Source: a bacterium (GTDB lineage Bacteria; Desulfobacterota; DSWW01). From it: a DNA stretch of 51,655 nt. This document shows positions 1 to 8,993 of this stretch, piece by piece. The stretch is from the NCBI GenBank assembly GCA_028277985.1, contig JANQFG010000020.1:1-51655 (forward strand), given 5' to 3'. The position numbers were made by a program, and so were the translations under genes. The number at the start of each line of letters is the position of its first letter. Within the stretch, counting starts at the first letter, position 1. Under the pieces are notes generated by a model. It was given only the letters and a program-made list of their open reading frames with translations. It searched no databases and was not told where the DNA came from.

Positions 1-1473
1 ATTGGGATCGTCGGGGCAGTTGTCACAAGCATCGCCAATCCCATCTTCATCCGAATCGGCCTGGTCAGCATTGGGATCGTCGGGGCAGTTGTCAGCCTCG
101 TTATAAACACCATCGTTATCTACGTCTGCGGCAGAGATGGCCGCCGCTGCATTCACAACACCCCCCGACGCACACCTGCCCTCGAGATTCGGGTGGTCTG
201 TATCATTATCCATTAGATAGCTTTTCACCTGCCCTGGGGTTATCCCCGGATATTTTGCAAACATGAGTGCTGCCGCGCCGGAGACATGGGGGCTGGCATG
301 TGAGGTGCCCTCCCCGCCTGAATCGCAGCCACCGTCTCTAGCGTTAACGATGCCCACGGTTGGGGCGGCAATGTGAACGCTCTCTGCACCATATTGACCG
401 ATAGGGCTGCCGTTCTCTGTAATCCCGGTTACGACAATAACATTGTCAAGGTCCTTAACGATCTTGTGGATGCTATAGTATTTGTCCTGGCATGGTGGAG
501 CTCCAGGCACACTATCCAAATCCATGTCGCAGTGCCCCGCCGTGTTGTTCCCCGCTACTGCTACGAAAAGCACCTCTTCTTCAGCGTCTCTGATGGCCGA
601 GTATAGCTCATACAGCTTGCTGCCAGTGCATCCATTCCCGGTCTCGGGGTCGCAATTAGCCCAAGATGGATCCCGAACTCGTCCGCACGCTCCACAATCT
701 CTTCCGAGGAGCAGCGGCACGTACGGTTCTATATAGTCCAGATTCTTCTCTTCAGCATCGTTAAGATAGTCATACGCAATAGCAGCCTGAATCACCTTTA
801 CTGGCTGCTCCGGGTAGTCTCCATTATGTTCCAATACATGGCTTACTGCCTCTATCACTTTGTCAATATCAGCGATAGGTTTCCAATAAATCCACCCTTC
901 ATCATACCACATCCAATCATGAACCCGCATGGGCATCATCTTAATATCCCAGTCATCCACGCCATCACCAAGATGGTTGTCCACGATCCCCGCCATGCAG
1001 TTTCCGTTATTGCTAATCGCGCCGATCACGCTTGCCACCTGTGTGCCATGTTCCATTGGTACTATCAGAACATCACCAAACCACGGAACTGTCATAAAAT
1101 CAATGTCAAACACCACTTCACTCTCATCCTCGTAATTCCACCCAGGGAAGAGGTTGTCAGGTTCCCCGATGGGGTTCAAATCAGGATTGCTATGGAAGCC
1201 TGAGTCAAAGACAGCGACGATGACTTCACCGGTAGCACCCTGCATTAGATCCCAGGCACCCCCGTCTCCCGCAACATGTATGCCAATGATCGCTTCAGCT
1301 GGGTCTGGATTTGGCTCAGGCTCTCTCAGGCTCCATTGCTCATAGGTGATGTCGGTTGCTGGATCGGTCCAACTGTAGTCATTCGGGTCAGTATAGTCCG
1401 ATGCGAAGAGGACAGGCATGGTCCCGACCAACGACAGAATCAGTACAATGTGGATTCTTGAAGATCGTCTCAT
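1..1473 (-). CDS. Secreted subtilisin-like serine protease (S8), 3' end outside window
   Basis: Extracellular or periplasmic endopeptidase of the subtilase family; 491 residues are visible and the gene runs off the left edge. The start ATG (1471-1473) is preceded by AGGAG and begins a signal peptide (MRRSS, then a hydrophobic stretch ending near residue 25). The full catalytic set is present: Asp90 in VAVFDSG, His142 in HGTQVAS, oxyanion Asn309 in VAGNN and Ser391 in GTSHASPHV. The catalytic Asp comes early, so there is no room for a classical I9 inhibitor prodomain. From about residue 449 the chain enters acidic thrombospondin-type-3-like calcium-binding repeats ([19 protein letters not shown]), still continuing at the edge. 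The domain calls are secure; the substrate is unknown. It shares orientation, an export signal and acidic repeats with the next gene. Confidence 0.93.
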   Translation of the reverse strand, partial: MRRSSRIHIVLILSLVGTMPVLFASDYTDPNDYSWTDPATDITYEQWSLREPEPNPDPAEAIIGIHVAGDGGAWDLMQGATGEVIVAVFDSGFHSNPDLNPIGEPDNLFPGWNYEDESEVVFDIDFMTVPWFGDVLIVPMEHGTQVASVIGAISNNGNCMAGIVDNHLGDGVDDWDIKMMPMRVHDWMWYDEGWIYWKPIADIDKVIEAVSHVLEHNGDYPEQPVKVIQAAIAYDYLNDAEEKNLDYIEPYVPLLLGRDCGACGRVRDPSWANCDPETGNGCTGSKLYELYSAIRDAEEEVLFVAVAGNNTAGHCDMDLDSVPGAPPCQDKYYSIHKIVKDLDNVIVVTGITENGSPIGQYGAESVHIAAPTVGIVNARDGGCDSGGEGTSHASPHVSGAAALMFAKYPGITPGQVKSYLMDNDTDHPNLEGRCASGGVVNAAAAISAADVDNDGVYNEADNCPDDPNADQADSDEDGIGDACDNCPDDPN

Positions 1474-2091
1474 GTCTCACTCCTAATTGAGGTGATAGTT
1501 CAGACTACCAGCATCGAAAGAGGCTCGCTCCCCCATCCTAAGCCAATCCTCTCGGCACGGTACGATTGGATGGTTGTCTTGGAGTGACCATTTAATATAG
1601 GAATGTGACAGTGTCCGTCAACATAAATTTGTGTTAATCTACAGATTCATTGTTCAAATACCTATAACGTTTTCCCTCTCGGAGCAAGAATGGCGCTCAA
1701 GCAACGGGAACTGCCTTTGTTCCTTGCAAGACGATAACCGCAAGACCGCATTCCAAAAGGAATGTAGCCTTAAGAGGGACCGGCATACTCTATGGGGCCA
1801 GGATTCAATACGAAAAGGTGACATTCCTACAATTGATCGATAGGAGATCTACTCCCTCTCCCTGAGTAACACATGGGATTCCCACTGAGCCAATGCTTGG
1901 TGTAGCGACCGCTTGGGTAACACCTTGGGAACATTTCCGAGAATATGTCCCCTTTCTTCGCTCGTCCGTCGATTCTCTGGTGTTCTTTGAGGCTACCATA
2001 AACTTCAGAAGCGGCCTGTTGTAGCGCTCCAGAGTTGTAGATTTCTCAAGCCCGCATCGAGCCGGTCAGTGGAGGCTTGCTGGAGTCCTCT
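1474..2091. other. 618-bp intergenic stretch
   Basis: Separates two minus-strand genes for exported proteins. It holds the promoter listed separately for the protease gene. The part from about 1620 to 2040 is relatively AT-rich. Short reading frames here have no recognisable start context or family features, and I see no RNA gene. Confidence 0.5.
1594..1621 (-). promoter_or_regulatory. Sigma-70-like promoter for the subtilase gene
   Basis: On the minus strand TTGACG (1616-1621) is followed after 16 bp by TATATT (1594-1599). This leaves a leader of roughly 115 nt before the ATG at 1473. It is a good match to both hexamers, but it was found by eye. Confidence 0.5.
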
Positions 2092-5000
2092 CTAGGGAGG
2101 AGGGCACTGTGTACCTCCCTTACAGAAGAAGCCAAGTTGTGAAGCGCACGTTCCGTCCGGGTTATACACGGCGCAAGCTAGTCCATGGTCCTCCGCACTG
2201 TTCGCGCCAAACATCGACCAGTAGATAATCGAACCATCCGCAATATCTTCCCAAATGCTGTAGAGAGTCCAGTAAGCCCAACCGTGATCCGGGTCCGCAG
2301 GGTAGGTACATTCGAGATAATCAGGCTCCGGAGGGATCTGTATCCCCTGGCCTGGCCCTTGGGAAATCGAATCGTATGATAGATAGGTGCGGAAATAGTT
2401 GAAGGGCCCTGCCGTTGCTGCCAAGTAGGCTCCTTCCGGAGTCGTGACGATACTACCGAATGCCGGTGCAAGCAGACGGAAATCAGAACACCCTTCGTTG
2501 ATCTTGCAGTAACCGGCATCCTCCTCGCAGGAATTGTCCGCGTAGTCTGGGCTCCCCACCCAAGGCTCATCCGGGCAATTCTCGGGCGCATTCGGATACA
2601 CAGAAGCATCGGTGTCATCGCACTCGCATTCGTCACCATAACCATCACCGTCGGAATCTCCAACACCAGGTCCGTCGGGATCGCTGTCGCAATGGTCGTG
2701 AATACCATCTCGGTCTGAATCTGCGATCAACAGCCTATTCTGCCCGTCCGCAGCCAAAAAGATCTCGGGCATGTCATCTTCATCGGTAAAGATGTCCACA
2801 ATAAGCGCGTCCCACGTCTCCTCAAAATCGTAAACGCGGTATCCTTCAACCAGAGGGTGATCCGGCGCACCCTCAGCAGTCACATCGTTCATAACCACAC
2901 ATGCCCCAGGGCTCTGGGGGTCCCATTCATTCAAATAGATTCTTGTCCCAGAGGTATCACCCAAGGAAATTTGTTGATTCGCAACAACCAGATCGTCGAA
3001 GTCGTCGTTATCAAGGTTATAGGCCGCACCGCCAGAGATGTTATCGACCTGCAGGGGGTCGCAGCTCGCGTTTAGGCTTATCGGTAGCATCTCAAAAGGG
3101 CAGTCCCCGCCTGTGTACCGCAATACAAAGTTGTTTCCACCACCCTTCGTCGGGACGAAATAGTCATCTCTGAGGCCGGCTGGGGAATTGTCCAGATTCA
3201 TGGGTATGAATCCCTGCGCTAGTGTAAGCAATCCCAGTTCCAGTTCAGGGTCGCAGGCAAGAATACGCTGATATTCCCCCCCAACTTTGGGATATCTAAA
3301 CACTACGATCTTTTCTGCAGAAAGAGTCGACATGCCAGCAAGGATGTAGTTCTGCGCCGGTGGATCGAAGTCGGTCACGTGCACAGCAGTATAGGTTTCC
3401 AAAAAACCACTGATGATCTCCCGCTTGCCCTCCACGTTGTCGAAGGAGCCATTCTGATTGTATAGAATCTCCAAACCATGAAGAATATCGCTGTTGGCAA
3501 AAATCAAGTCGTCATATCCATCCGCATCCCCATCCAAGTCTCCCGCACTAACTCCTAGAGACGAGAGATTAAAGGTTCTACCTAGGAACTCGTATACTAA
3601 CGAATGGTCATCATCGAAGACGAATTTCCACTTCGATACTCCTGGGTCTACCTCTACTTCTTTCCATTCATACAGCTGATTGTAATGACGCTCGCCCGCA
3701 ACGGCCAGAGCCAAATCCCCCGGGGCGATGTCGAACAGGACTCCATCGACCCCGCCAACACCAAATGCCGCTGCCGCAGCATCAGCACACCCAGGATGTC
3801 CATTATTAAAGTGGAAATGTTCATAGGTCCGCTCCTGGCTGATATGAGTCTGATAATCTGCGTTGAATCTATAGACTTCAGGCGTCTTCTCATCGTTTAC
3901 TGCCACTACCATAACTTCGTCGGAAGGGAGGTGCTTCACCAGGAGCTTCTTGCTCAAATTACCGTCAGCCGGGAAGTAGTCATTAGTGATGTCATCGGAG
4001 GGCCTCCAATCCGCCGCTCCGGGTCCGAACCCACCCTCCCAAAGCCTGTTCTGCTCATTTGCGTTAGTGAGGACGATGTCTTCAGCCCCATCTTGATTGA
4101 GGTCTTGGACGAGAAGGTCATGAGATGTGTAATGTTGGGCGAGAGGAGATGACAGGCCCATGTCGCCGATCAGGTCAATTTCACTGAGCGAGGGGTTCTC
4201 GCTGGGAGAGGAGTCCACCTCAAGGACACGCGTATACTGGCCGGCCAGAACAACATACTTGTCCCGAACATGCGCTCCTTCAAACATTGTGTTATCGAAG
4301 CAGCCGTGGCATAGTCCGCTGTTTGCAGGTTTAGGGCACGACCAGACAATTGCACCCTCCACTTTCTTGAAACAGCTGTGTTCCACACGCGGATCTGTAT
4401 CGGGGTACGAGTCGTCGGGGCACTCACCAGGCTCTTGAACATAGTGCCTGAAAACCTCGGGGCGGACATCTTGGTTGGGTGGTTCTAGGTAAAGGAAGAC
4501 CAAGAATTGTGTCTCGACAGGGTCGTCTTCTGAGTCTGGGAGCTGGAATTGGAAATGCCCGGCAACCGCACCCCACGTGACCCGGTCATCGGGCGCGTCG
4601 GTAAGGTAGAATTGGGTCTTGTTCACAAACGCCCCCTCCCCCTCAGGTCCTGCTTCTTCATCAAAGATCAGGACTTGTGGCTTGCCGAGTTGTGGTGACG
4701 CTCCATGAAAGCGATAGACACTAACCACGAGATCGTCTGCTTTGTTGTCACTATCCGCGTTAACCACATCCAGGTCGGTCAGGAAGCCCTTCATCGCGCC
4801 CGAGCCGGGAAACAAGGTTGCGGTCTCGTCATAAAAGCCGGGGCTAGGGTACTCGGGCTCAACAGCAGTGGGAAAGTATTTTAGGATCCTCAACTCATCC
4901 ATCATTTCCAAGTCGGGGGGCTGCGTGGGGGAAGATTTCATTCCGTAGTACCCGCCCGCCAGAATGAGGTACAGTTCGTCCTCCGTGCCGAGGTCGGTGG

Positions 5001-5616
5001 ATATGACGGTCTGGGAGTTGTGCGCGTCTGTTGGGATGAAGTCGTCCAGTCTTGGCGAGAAAGAAATGCCGCCAGCCGTGTCAATTCTGTACAAACGGTC
5101 CTGCCGACTAAAGACATCGCTTCCTACAGCTACAAATAGATGGTCGTCGATCCCATCCCCAAAAGGACGCGGATCACCGCCATGCACTGGCAGCAGGTCC
5201 AAGAAGACCGCATCGATAGAACTCCCCATCGTTTCCTGATCCCAGGGAATTGCCGGCCCACCCGACTCGTCAAGAAGGCGCTCAAGCCTGAAATGGCTGC
5301 TGGAAGAATGATTAAAATATACTTCGAGGCCAAACTTGCCGTCGGTTATGACCAACAACTCAGGCTGATCATCGGAGTCTAAGTTGCCGGAAGCCACATG
5401 CAATCCCCCATAGTAGTCCACCGAAAGAACTTGGCCGTCAACCATGTAATTAGGGTAGTTGGGCGTCTGTGCAAAACAAGAGGAATCGGGTAATGTAGCA
5501 AGTAAGACAGAAAAGAGGAACAACAAAACCACCGCTGAGAACGAGATCATTGAGCCAGGAGTCGAAGAAGCTGAAGCGCGATTACCGGTTGTCTTACCGA
5601 AGCGTTGTCCTCTCAT
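2092..5616 (-). CDS. Large secreted FG-GAP (VCBS-like) repeat protein with MopE/thrombospondin-3-like motif
   Basis: A 1174-residue exported protein of unknown function. The start ATG (5616) has AGGAGG five bases upstream; the N-terminus has basic residues and then a hydrophobic signal segment (about 22-48). The body holds dispersed FG-GAP/VCBS-type calcium-binding loops such as DLNQDGAEDIVL, DLDGDADGYDDLIF and LDNDDFDDLVV, expected to build a beta-propeller-like adhesin or scaffold. Residues 966-1037 are acidic: DSDRDGIHDHCDSDPDGPG, then DSDGDGYGDECECDDTDAS and YPNAPENC, the layout of the MopE-like putative metal-binding motif. A distinct tail domain (about 1042-1174) ends in GGTQCPPP. The neighbouring Cys-rich protein at 6188-6805 also ends in CPPP. 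No transmembrane C-terminal anchor is visible. Function and partner are not known. Confidence 0.88.
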   Translation of the reverse strand: MRGQRFGKTTGNRASASSTPGSMISFSAVVLLFLFSVLLATLPDSSCFAQTPNYPNYMVDGQVLSVDYYGGLHVASGNLDSDDQPELLVITDGKFGLEVYFNHSSSSHFRLERLLDESGGPAIPWDQETMGSSIDAVFLDLLPVHGGDPRPFGDGIDDHLFVAVGSDVFSRQDRLYRIDTAGGISFSPRLDDFIPTDAHNSQTVISTDLGTEDELYLILAGGYYGMKSSPTQPPDLEMMDELRILKYFPTAVEPEYPSPGFYDETATLFPGSGAMKGFLTDLDVVNADSDNKADDLVVSVYRFHGASPQLGKPQVLIFDEEAGPEGEGAFVNKTQFYLTDAPDDRVTWGAVAGHFQFQLPDSEDDPVETQFLVFLYLEPPNQDVRPEVFRHYVQEPGECPDDSYPDTDPRVEHSCFKKVEGAIVWSCPKPANSGLCHGCFDNTMFEGAHVRDKYVVLAGQYTRVLEVDSSPSENPSLSEIDLIGDMGLSSPLAQHYTSHDLLVQDLNQDGAEDIVLTNANEQNRLWEGGFGPGAADWRPSDDITNDYFPADGNLSKKLLVKHLPSDEVMVVAVNDEKTPEVYRFNADYQTHISQERTYEHFHFNNGHPGCADAAAAAFGVGGVDGVLFDIAPGDLALAVAGERHYNQLYEWKEVEVDPGVSKWKFVFDDDHSLVYEFLGRTFNLSSLGVSAGDLDGDADGYDDLIFANSDILHGLEILYNQNGSFDNVEGKREIISGFLETYTAVHVTDFDPPAQNYILAGMSTLSAEKIVVFRYPKVGGEYQRILACDPELELGLLTLAQGFIPMNLDNSPAGLRDDYFVPTKGGGNNFVLRYTGGDCPFEMLPISLNASCDPLQVDNISGGAAYNLDNDDFDDLVVANQQISLGDTSGTRIYLNEWDPQSPGACVVMNDVTAEGAPDHPLVEGYRVYDFEETWDALIVDIFTDEDDMPEIFLAADGQNRLLIADSDRDGIHDHCDSDPDGPGVGDSDGDGYGDECECDDTDASVYPNAPENCPDEPWVGSPDYADNSCEEDAGYCKINEGCSDFRLLAPAFGSIVTTPEGAYLAATAGPFNYFRTYLSYDSISQGPGQGIQIPPEPDYLECTYPADPDHGWAYWTLYSIWEDIADGSIIYWSMFGANSAEDHGLACAVYNPDGTCASQLGFFCKGGTQCPPP

Positions 5617-5693
5617 GGTTTCCTCCTGCTGTTAAGAAATCGAAATGGCGACAGCTACTGCCCCCTTCTCCGGGCTTCGCAAAACCCAACATC

Positions 5694-5723
5694 GCTATAC
5701 CACCACCGGAGCGATATCGTCAA
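5694..5723 (-). promoter_or_regulatory. Sigma-70-like promoter for the FG-GAP gene
   Basis: On the minus strand TTGACG (5718-5723) and TATAGC (5694-5699) are separated by 18 bp, about 75 bp upstream of the ATG at 5616. The -35 hexamer is the same as in the protease-gene promoter. Confidence 0.4.
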
Positions 5724-6103
5724 GCATATTCTGAATATTATGTTATTGTTATAAATCAAACAAAGACGGCATCTGGGTTCCCGGCCATATTGTTCCGGTC
5801 CAGGAGCCGACAGCGCCCTATGATTCTCTCCATCCCGGGAGGGAGGAATAGCCTCTGGCCCTGGCCGGTTAGCTGGCCGCGTCGGCAATGGGGCCAATGA
5901 CTGTGGCGACCCGGATTACGGCTTCGATCTGGACAACGCGGTCCGGCAGACCTGCTATCCGATTGAACGAAGAAGGGTCTCGTAGGTTTATAACATTTTC
6001 ACCCCTACCAGAATTATGATTTGCCCTAGCCTGACCCCTTGTGATATGAGGACCTCTGTAGAAGTGAGCTAGTTCGTACCTTCTTCCACCCAAGGTGATG
6101 AAG

Positions 6104-6118
6104 TGGCACGTACGCGGC
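6104..6118 (+). promoter_or_regulatory. Possible sigma-54 promoter upstream of the Cys-rich gene
   Basis: TGGCACG (6104-6110), with the invariant GG and GC dinucleotides (6117-6118) ten bases apart as sigma-54 requires. The -12 element reads CGGC instead of TTGC. It lies about 70 bp before the ATG at 6188. Weak because only half of the -12 box matches. Confidence 0.3.
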
Positions 6119-6187
6119 GCACACGCCCTTTCTGATTACGTGCATCGTGCGGTCAACCCCCAACAGCCCTGAAATGCAAGGATCCAC

Positions 6188-6805
6188 ATGTTCACCAGAA
6201 ACACCTCGCTAGGCTACATGGTCATCGTCCTTTTGTCGGGCATGTCTCTCCTCTTTCTCATGGGCCAAGATTGCTCAGCACAGGGCGGCATATGCGATCC
6301 AGACCCCTGCCAGAGCATCCCTAACGCAGAAACTGGGACCTGTGTACCGGTTGGTGGGTGCTGTACGGATGCTTGTGATTACTTCTGCTCCTGCAAGCCT
6401 GGGTACACATGGGTGGATGCATCGCACTCCTGCGAGTGGGGTCCAAATGAGTGCCAGAGTGCTCTAGACCAGTGGAACTCGCAGACATGCCAGGACGAAC
6501 TTAATGCTGCTCTTTGTCCTCACTATCAGGACTGCGTACAAACCTGCATGGCTGGCTGCAGCGGTCCCCACGAAGAATGCTGGGAGAGCTGTACGGCTGA
6601 GCCTGGTAGCTGCGATGATCAATTTCGTGCTGCAGTTCCTTTGTGTATCCCAGCAATTGACTATCTTTTTGACTCTGACGGTCACATATGCGGGGAGTGT
6701 CTCAATAGTTGCACGGGTCCCATTGATGAGCACCTTCTGGATTGGCCATGCCTCGATGTCCTGAACGCGATTATCGCTTGCGTGGACGCATGTCCTCCCC
6801 CTTGA
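6188..6805 (+). CDS. Secreted cysteine-rich protein ending in CPPP, function unknown
   Basis: A 205-residue protein with an N-terminal signal peptide (about residues 1-32, ending SAQ) and 25 further cysteines, so the mature chain is likely extracellular and heavily disulfide-bonded. The first part (about 35-88) resembles an EGF-like module: a CxxxxxC pair, GGCC, CxCxPGYTWV and a closing Cys. The second part has repeated paired Cys spacings (CxxxC, CxxxxCWxxC, CxxC) without a family I can name. The ATG at 6188 follows AAGGA at a suitable distance. It is transcribed divergently from the FG-GAP gene and followed by a strong terminator. The final four residues CPPP match the end of that FG-GAP protein. 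Coding is supported by the cysteine pattern, signal peptide and terminator. Confidence 0.8.
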   Translation: MFTRNTSLGYMVIVLLSGMSLLFLMGQDCSAQGGICDPDPCQSIPNAETGTCVPVGGCCTDACDYFCSCKPGYTWVDASHSCEWGPNECQSALDQWNSQTCQDELNAALCPHYQDCVQTCMAGCSGPHEECWESCTAEPGSCDDQFRAAVPLCIPAIDYLFDSDGHICGECLNSCTGPIDEHLLDWPCLDVLNAIIACVDACPPP

Positions 6806-6827
6806 TCCGACGGCATGGAAAATAATT

Positions 6828-6856
6828 AGGGGGCACCGCTTGGTGCCCCCTGTTTC
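6828..6856 (+). terminator. Intrinsic terminator after the Cys-rich gene
   Basis: A 10-bp perfect stem (6828-6837 with 6842-6851), GC-rich, loop GCTT, followed by GTTTCAC. It starts 23 nt after the stop codon. The U tract is short. Confidence 0.75.
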
Positions 6857-7261
6857 ACAACACTTTCACAACACTTTTCTTAACAGACCCCTCAGATACC
6901 CGGTAATGATCCCTTGTGGTCTACAGTCTGGGAAAGGAGGTAACTCCTTTCTCTAAAAGCGCTTTTCCTATGGTCTGGCTGGGGCGCTTTATCCATTCCA
7001 TTTTTTTTCCCATTTCCCTCCCATCACCCTCTGGAGAGGGGCGGATCCCCTACTTTTGTTGCCCAATAGTGGAAAGGGTTTTCCTCCCGCACCACCTCCC
7101 CTACCAGGGCCCCGGAGGCTGGATCACACCCTAACTCACCGGAACCATTGATGTCTCATGCATTGCCCGCACTGGCACACGTTTTGATATAGATCCCTCT
7201 TGAGATTTGGTCCGGCAGGCACGCAGCGAATCCCGTTCCCTTCCTTCCAGGAGGCCCGCTC
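6857..7261. other. 405-bp intergenic stretch
   Basis: Between the Cys-rich gene terminator and the 57-residue secreted peptide gene. One possible sigma-54-like element lies at 7173-7187 (TGGCAC, 5 bp, TTGA), about 75 bp before that gene; its -12 box lacks the invariant C. A 72-codon frame at 6916-7134 has no convincing start or protein features. Nothing else is recognisable. Confidence 0.4.
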
Positions 7262-7435
7262 ATGAACCCGATTCGACTCATCTTCGGGGTGATGCTGCTA
7301 TCGCTCTGTGTGTTCGGATTGCCGGAAGGCTGTCTTGTCCTTGCCTCCAACGCCGCCGCGCCCAACCCCCCGGCCATGTGCGAACCCGCCCCCGACACCC
7401 AACTCCCTTCAGAATGGATGGGTGAACAGTTCTAG
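7262..7435 (+). CDS. Small secreted peptide, 57 residues, function unknown
   Basis: ATG at 7262 follows a strong AGGAGG ribosome site seven bases upstream and opens a 58-codon frame. The product starts MNPIR, continues with a hydrophobic segment (about residues 5-29) and has a likely signal-peptidase site near ASNAAA (about 29-34). That leaves a mature peptide of about 25 residues, rich in proline and acidic residues, with one Cys. No lipobox is clear, although Cys16 and Cys24 lie within the hydrophobic part. It stands alone between two terminators (6828 and 7553). I do not recognise the family. Support comes from the ribosome site, signal-like composition and terminator rather than from length. 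Confidence 0.6.
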   Translation: MNPIRLIFGVMLLSLCVFGLPEGCLVLASNAAAPNPPAMCEPAPDTQLPSEWMGEQF

Positions 7436-7552
7436 CGAAAATGATGCCCGGCTATCCGGGTCTCCTTCACGATTCGCAGCAAACAAAAGCTAACTTTTTT
7501 TCCACGACGTGCCGATTAATATAGGTGATGAGTCACCCCCCTTTTTTCTTCC

Positions 7553-7590
7553 GGGGTCAGCCCTTGATAGGCTGGCCCCCCTTTTTTTTT
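7553..7590 (+). terminator. Intrinsic terminator, plus direction
   Basis: Stem 7553-7562 with 7570-7579 (GGGGTCAGCC/GGCTGGCCCC, one G-T wobble), a 7-nt loop, then a run of nine T. It probably ends transcription from the small secreted peptide gene. Confidence 0.75.
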
Positions 7591-7608
7591 GCCCCCTTTC
7601 AACACCCT

Positions 7609-7800
7609 TCAATGCAGATGCGTTCTTCTGCGTTTCACATCCTCCAAAAAGCCCTGCACGAGCTTGAAGGCCTGCAGCTTGCCCTCCAGGAACTTCACCC
7701 ATTGATCCTCCGGGTCCGATTTGCGCTGGAATGCAAGGTCCTCTTCGGTCTGTATCGTCATCCTCCCCACGAAACCCAGAATTTCCTCCACGTCGCTCAT
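7609..7800 (-). CDS. Small hypothetical protein, 63 residues
   Basis: The start is taken at ATG 7800, behind GGAGG with five-base spacing, giving MSDVEEILGF and ending RRRTHLH. A longer frame to 7896 exists but lacks a ribosome site. The product is soluble, charged and probably mostly helical (EEILGFVGRM, KFLEGKLQAFKLVQGFLEDV). No motif is recognised. It is transcribed away from the aroF cluster and shares the 149-bp gap before it. Confidence 0.5.
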   Translation of the reverse strand: MSDVEEILGFVGRMTIQTEEDLAFQRKSDPEDQWVKFLEGKLQAFKLVQGFLEDVKRRRTHLH

Positions 7801-7948
7801 CCCTTCCTCCAATTTCCGATCGATGTTTTTTGTGGATGTATTCTTCCACATATAGGCTGGAAAAAGAAGGGAAAATTTGACACTGCCTCCGCCCAAACGT
7901 TAATCTCCATTAGGCATCAAACAGAGAGAAGGTTGGAGGATCGGCAAG

Positions 7949-8968
7949 GTGATCATCGTCATGCAAAAGGGGGCGACCGCCCAACAACTCAAGGCCGTCA
8001 AGGAGCGGATCCGAAAGTTGGGTTACCGGCCCCATGTGATTCGTGGTGAGACCCGGCAGGTCATAGGCGCCGTGGGAGACGAGCGGGGCAAGACAAGGCT
8101 GCAGGACCTCCAGTCGCTTCCGGGCGTCGAATCTGTGGTGCCGATTCTAAAGCCTTACAAGCTGGCCAGCCAGGAGATCAAGGCAGGGAAATCGGTCGTA
8201 CAGGTCGGCAGAAACGTGAAGTTCGGCGACCAGAAGGTCGTGGTCATCGCGGGCCCCTGCTCCGTGGAAAGCGAAGAGCAGATCATCGCGACGGCCCGCG
8301 CGGTCAAGGAGGGAGGCGCGTCCATGCTCCGGGGCGGGGCGTTCAAGCCCAGAACTTCCCCCTATGCCTTCCAGGGAATGGCAGAGGCCGGATTGAAGCT
8401 GCTGGCGAAGGCGAGAAAGCTGACCGGCCTTCCGGTGGTGACCGAAGTGCTGAACCCGAAGGATCTGCCGCTCGTGAAGAAATACGCCGACATGATACAG
8501 GTGGGCGCGCGGAACATTCAGAACTTTGCCCTCCTCAGGCTCTTGGGCAAGGCGAGAAAGCCGGTCCTGCTCAAGCGCGGCATGGCGACCACGATCGATG
8601 AGTTCCTGTTCTCGGCCGAATACATCCTGAGCGAAGGAAACGATAAGGTCGTGCTCTGCGAACGAGGTATCCGCACCTTCGAAACCGCTACGCGCAACAC
8701 CCTCGACCTGAGCGCCATCCCCGTGCTTCGACAACGGACCCATCTCCCGGTCATCGTAGACCCCTCGCATGCAGCGGGCCGATGGGACTATGTGCCTTCC
8801 TTGTCCTACGCTGCCATTGCGGCGGGGGCGGACGGCATCATGGTGGAGGTCCACCCCCATCCGGAAGACGCGGAGAGCGACGGACCACAATCCCTGAAAC
8901 CGAAAAAGTTCTCGGCCATGATGGAAAAGATCGGCGAGTTCGCCCGTGTGGCCGACCGGGACCTATAA
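7949..8968 (+). CDS. aroF: 3-deoxy-7-phosphoheptulonate synthase (DAHP synthase), AroF type with N-terminal regulatory domain
   Basis: Condenses phosphoenolpyruvate and erythrose-4-phosphate, the first step of the shikimate pathway; cytosolic. The 339-residue product matches the Thermotoga-type (I-beta) enzyme in length and order: an N-terminal ferredoxin-like domain (about 1-70, ending [12 protein letters not shown]) that mediates tyrosine feedback in characterised relatives, then a KDO8P-synthase-like barrel. Visible motifs are AGPCSVES (PEP site), [31 protein letters not shown] and VDPSHAAGR with the metal/PEP His. The start is GTG at 7949 with GGAGG eight bases upstream. It heads a plus-strand cluster whose other members have no evident link to aromatic synthesis. 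Confidence 0.95.
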   Translation: MIIVMQKGATAQQLKAVKERIRKLGYRPHVIRGETRQVIGAVGDERGKTRLQDLQSLPGVESVVPILKPYKLASQEIKAGKSVVQVGRNVKFGDQKVVVIAGPCSVESEEQIIATARAVKEGGASMLRGGAFKPRTSPYAFQGMAEAGLKLLAKARKLTGLPVVTEVLNPKDLPLVKKYADMIQVGARNIQNFALLRLLGKARKPVLLKRGMATTIDEFLFSAEYILSEGNDKVVLCERGIRTFETATRNTLDLSAIPVLRQRTHLPVIVDPSHAAGRWDYVPSLSYAAIAAGADGIMVEVHPHPEDAESDGPQSLKPKKFSAMMEKIGEFARVADRDL

Positions 8969-8993
8969 GCCGATGGGGCGGAGAGAGAATCCG

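Larger units (their letters stand above)
5617..6187. other. 571-bp divergent intergenic region
   Basis: Lies between the minus-strand FG-GAP gene and the plus-strand Cys-rich gene. It holds the two promoter candidates listed separately. Around 5857-5970 a plus-strand frame reads through residues such as GNGANDCGDPDYGFDLDN and stops at about 5984. This looks like secreted-protein sequence but has no start context, so it may be a decayed fragment or chance. Confidence 0.35.

Noticed and set aside
6916..7134. 72-codon plus-strand frame
   Set aside because: No ribosome site, no family features and a composition like surrounding non-coding DNA.
7173..7187. Firm sigma-54 promoter call for the 57-residue peptide gene
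   Set aside because: The -12 box reads TTGA; the invariant C is missing, so it is mentioned only as a weak possibility.
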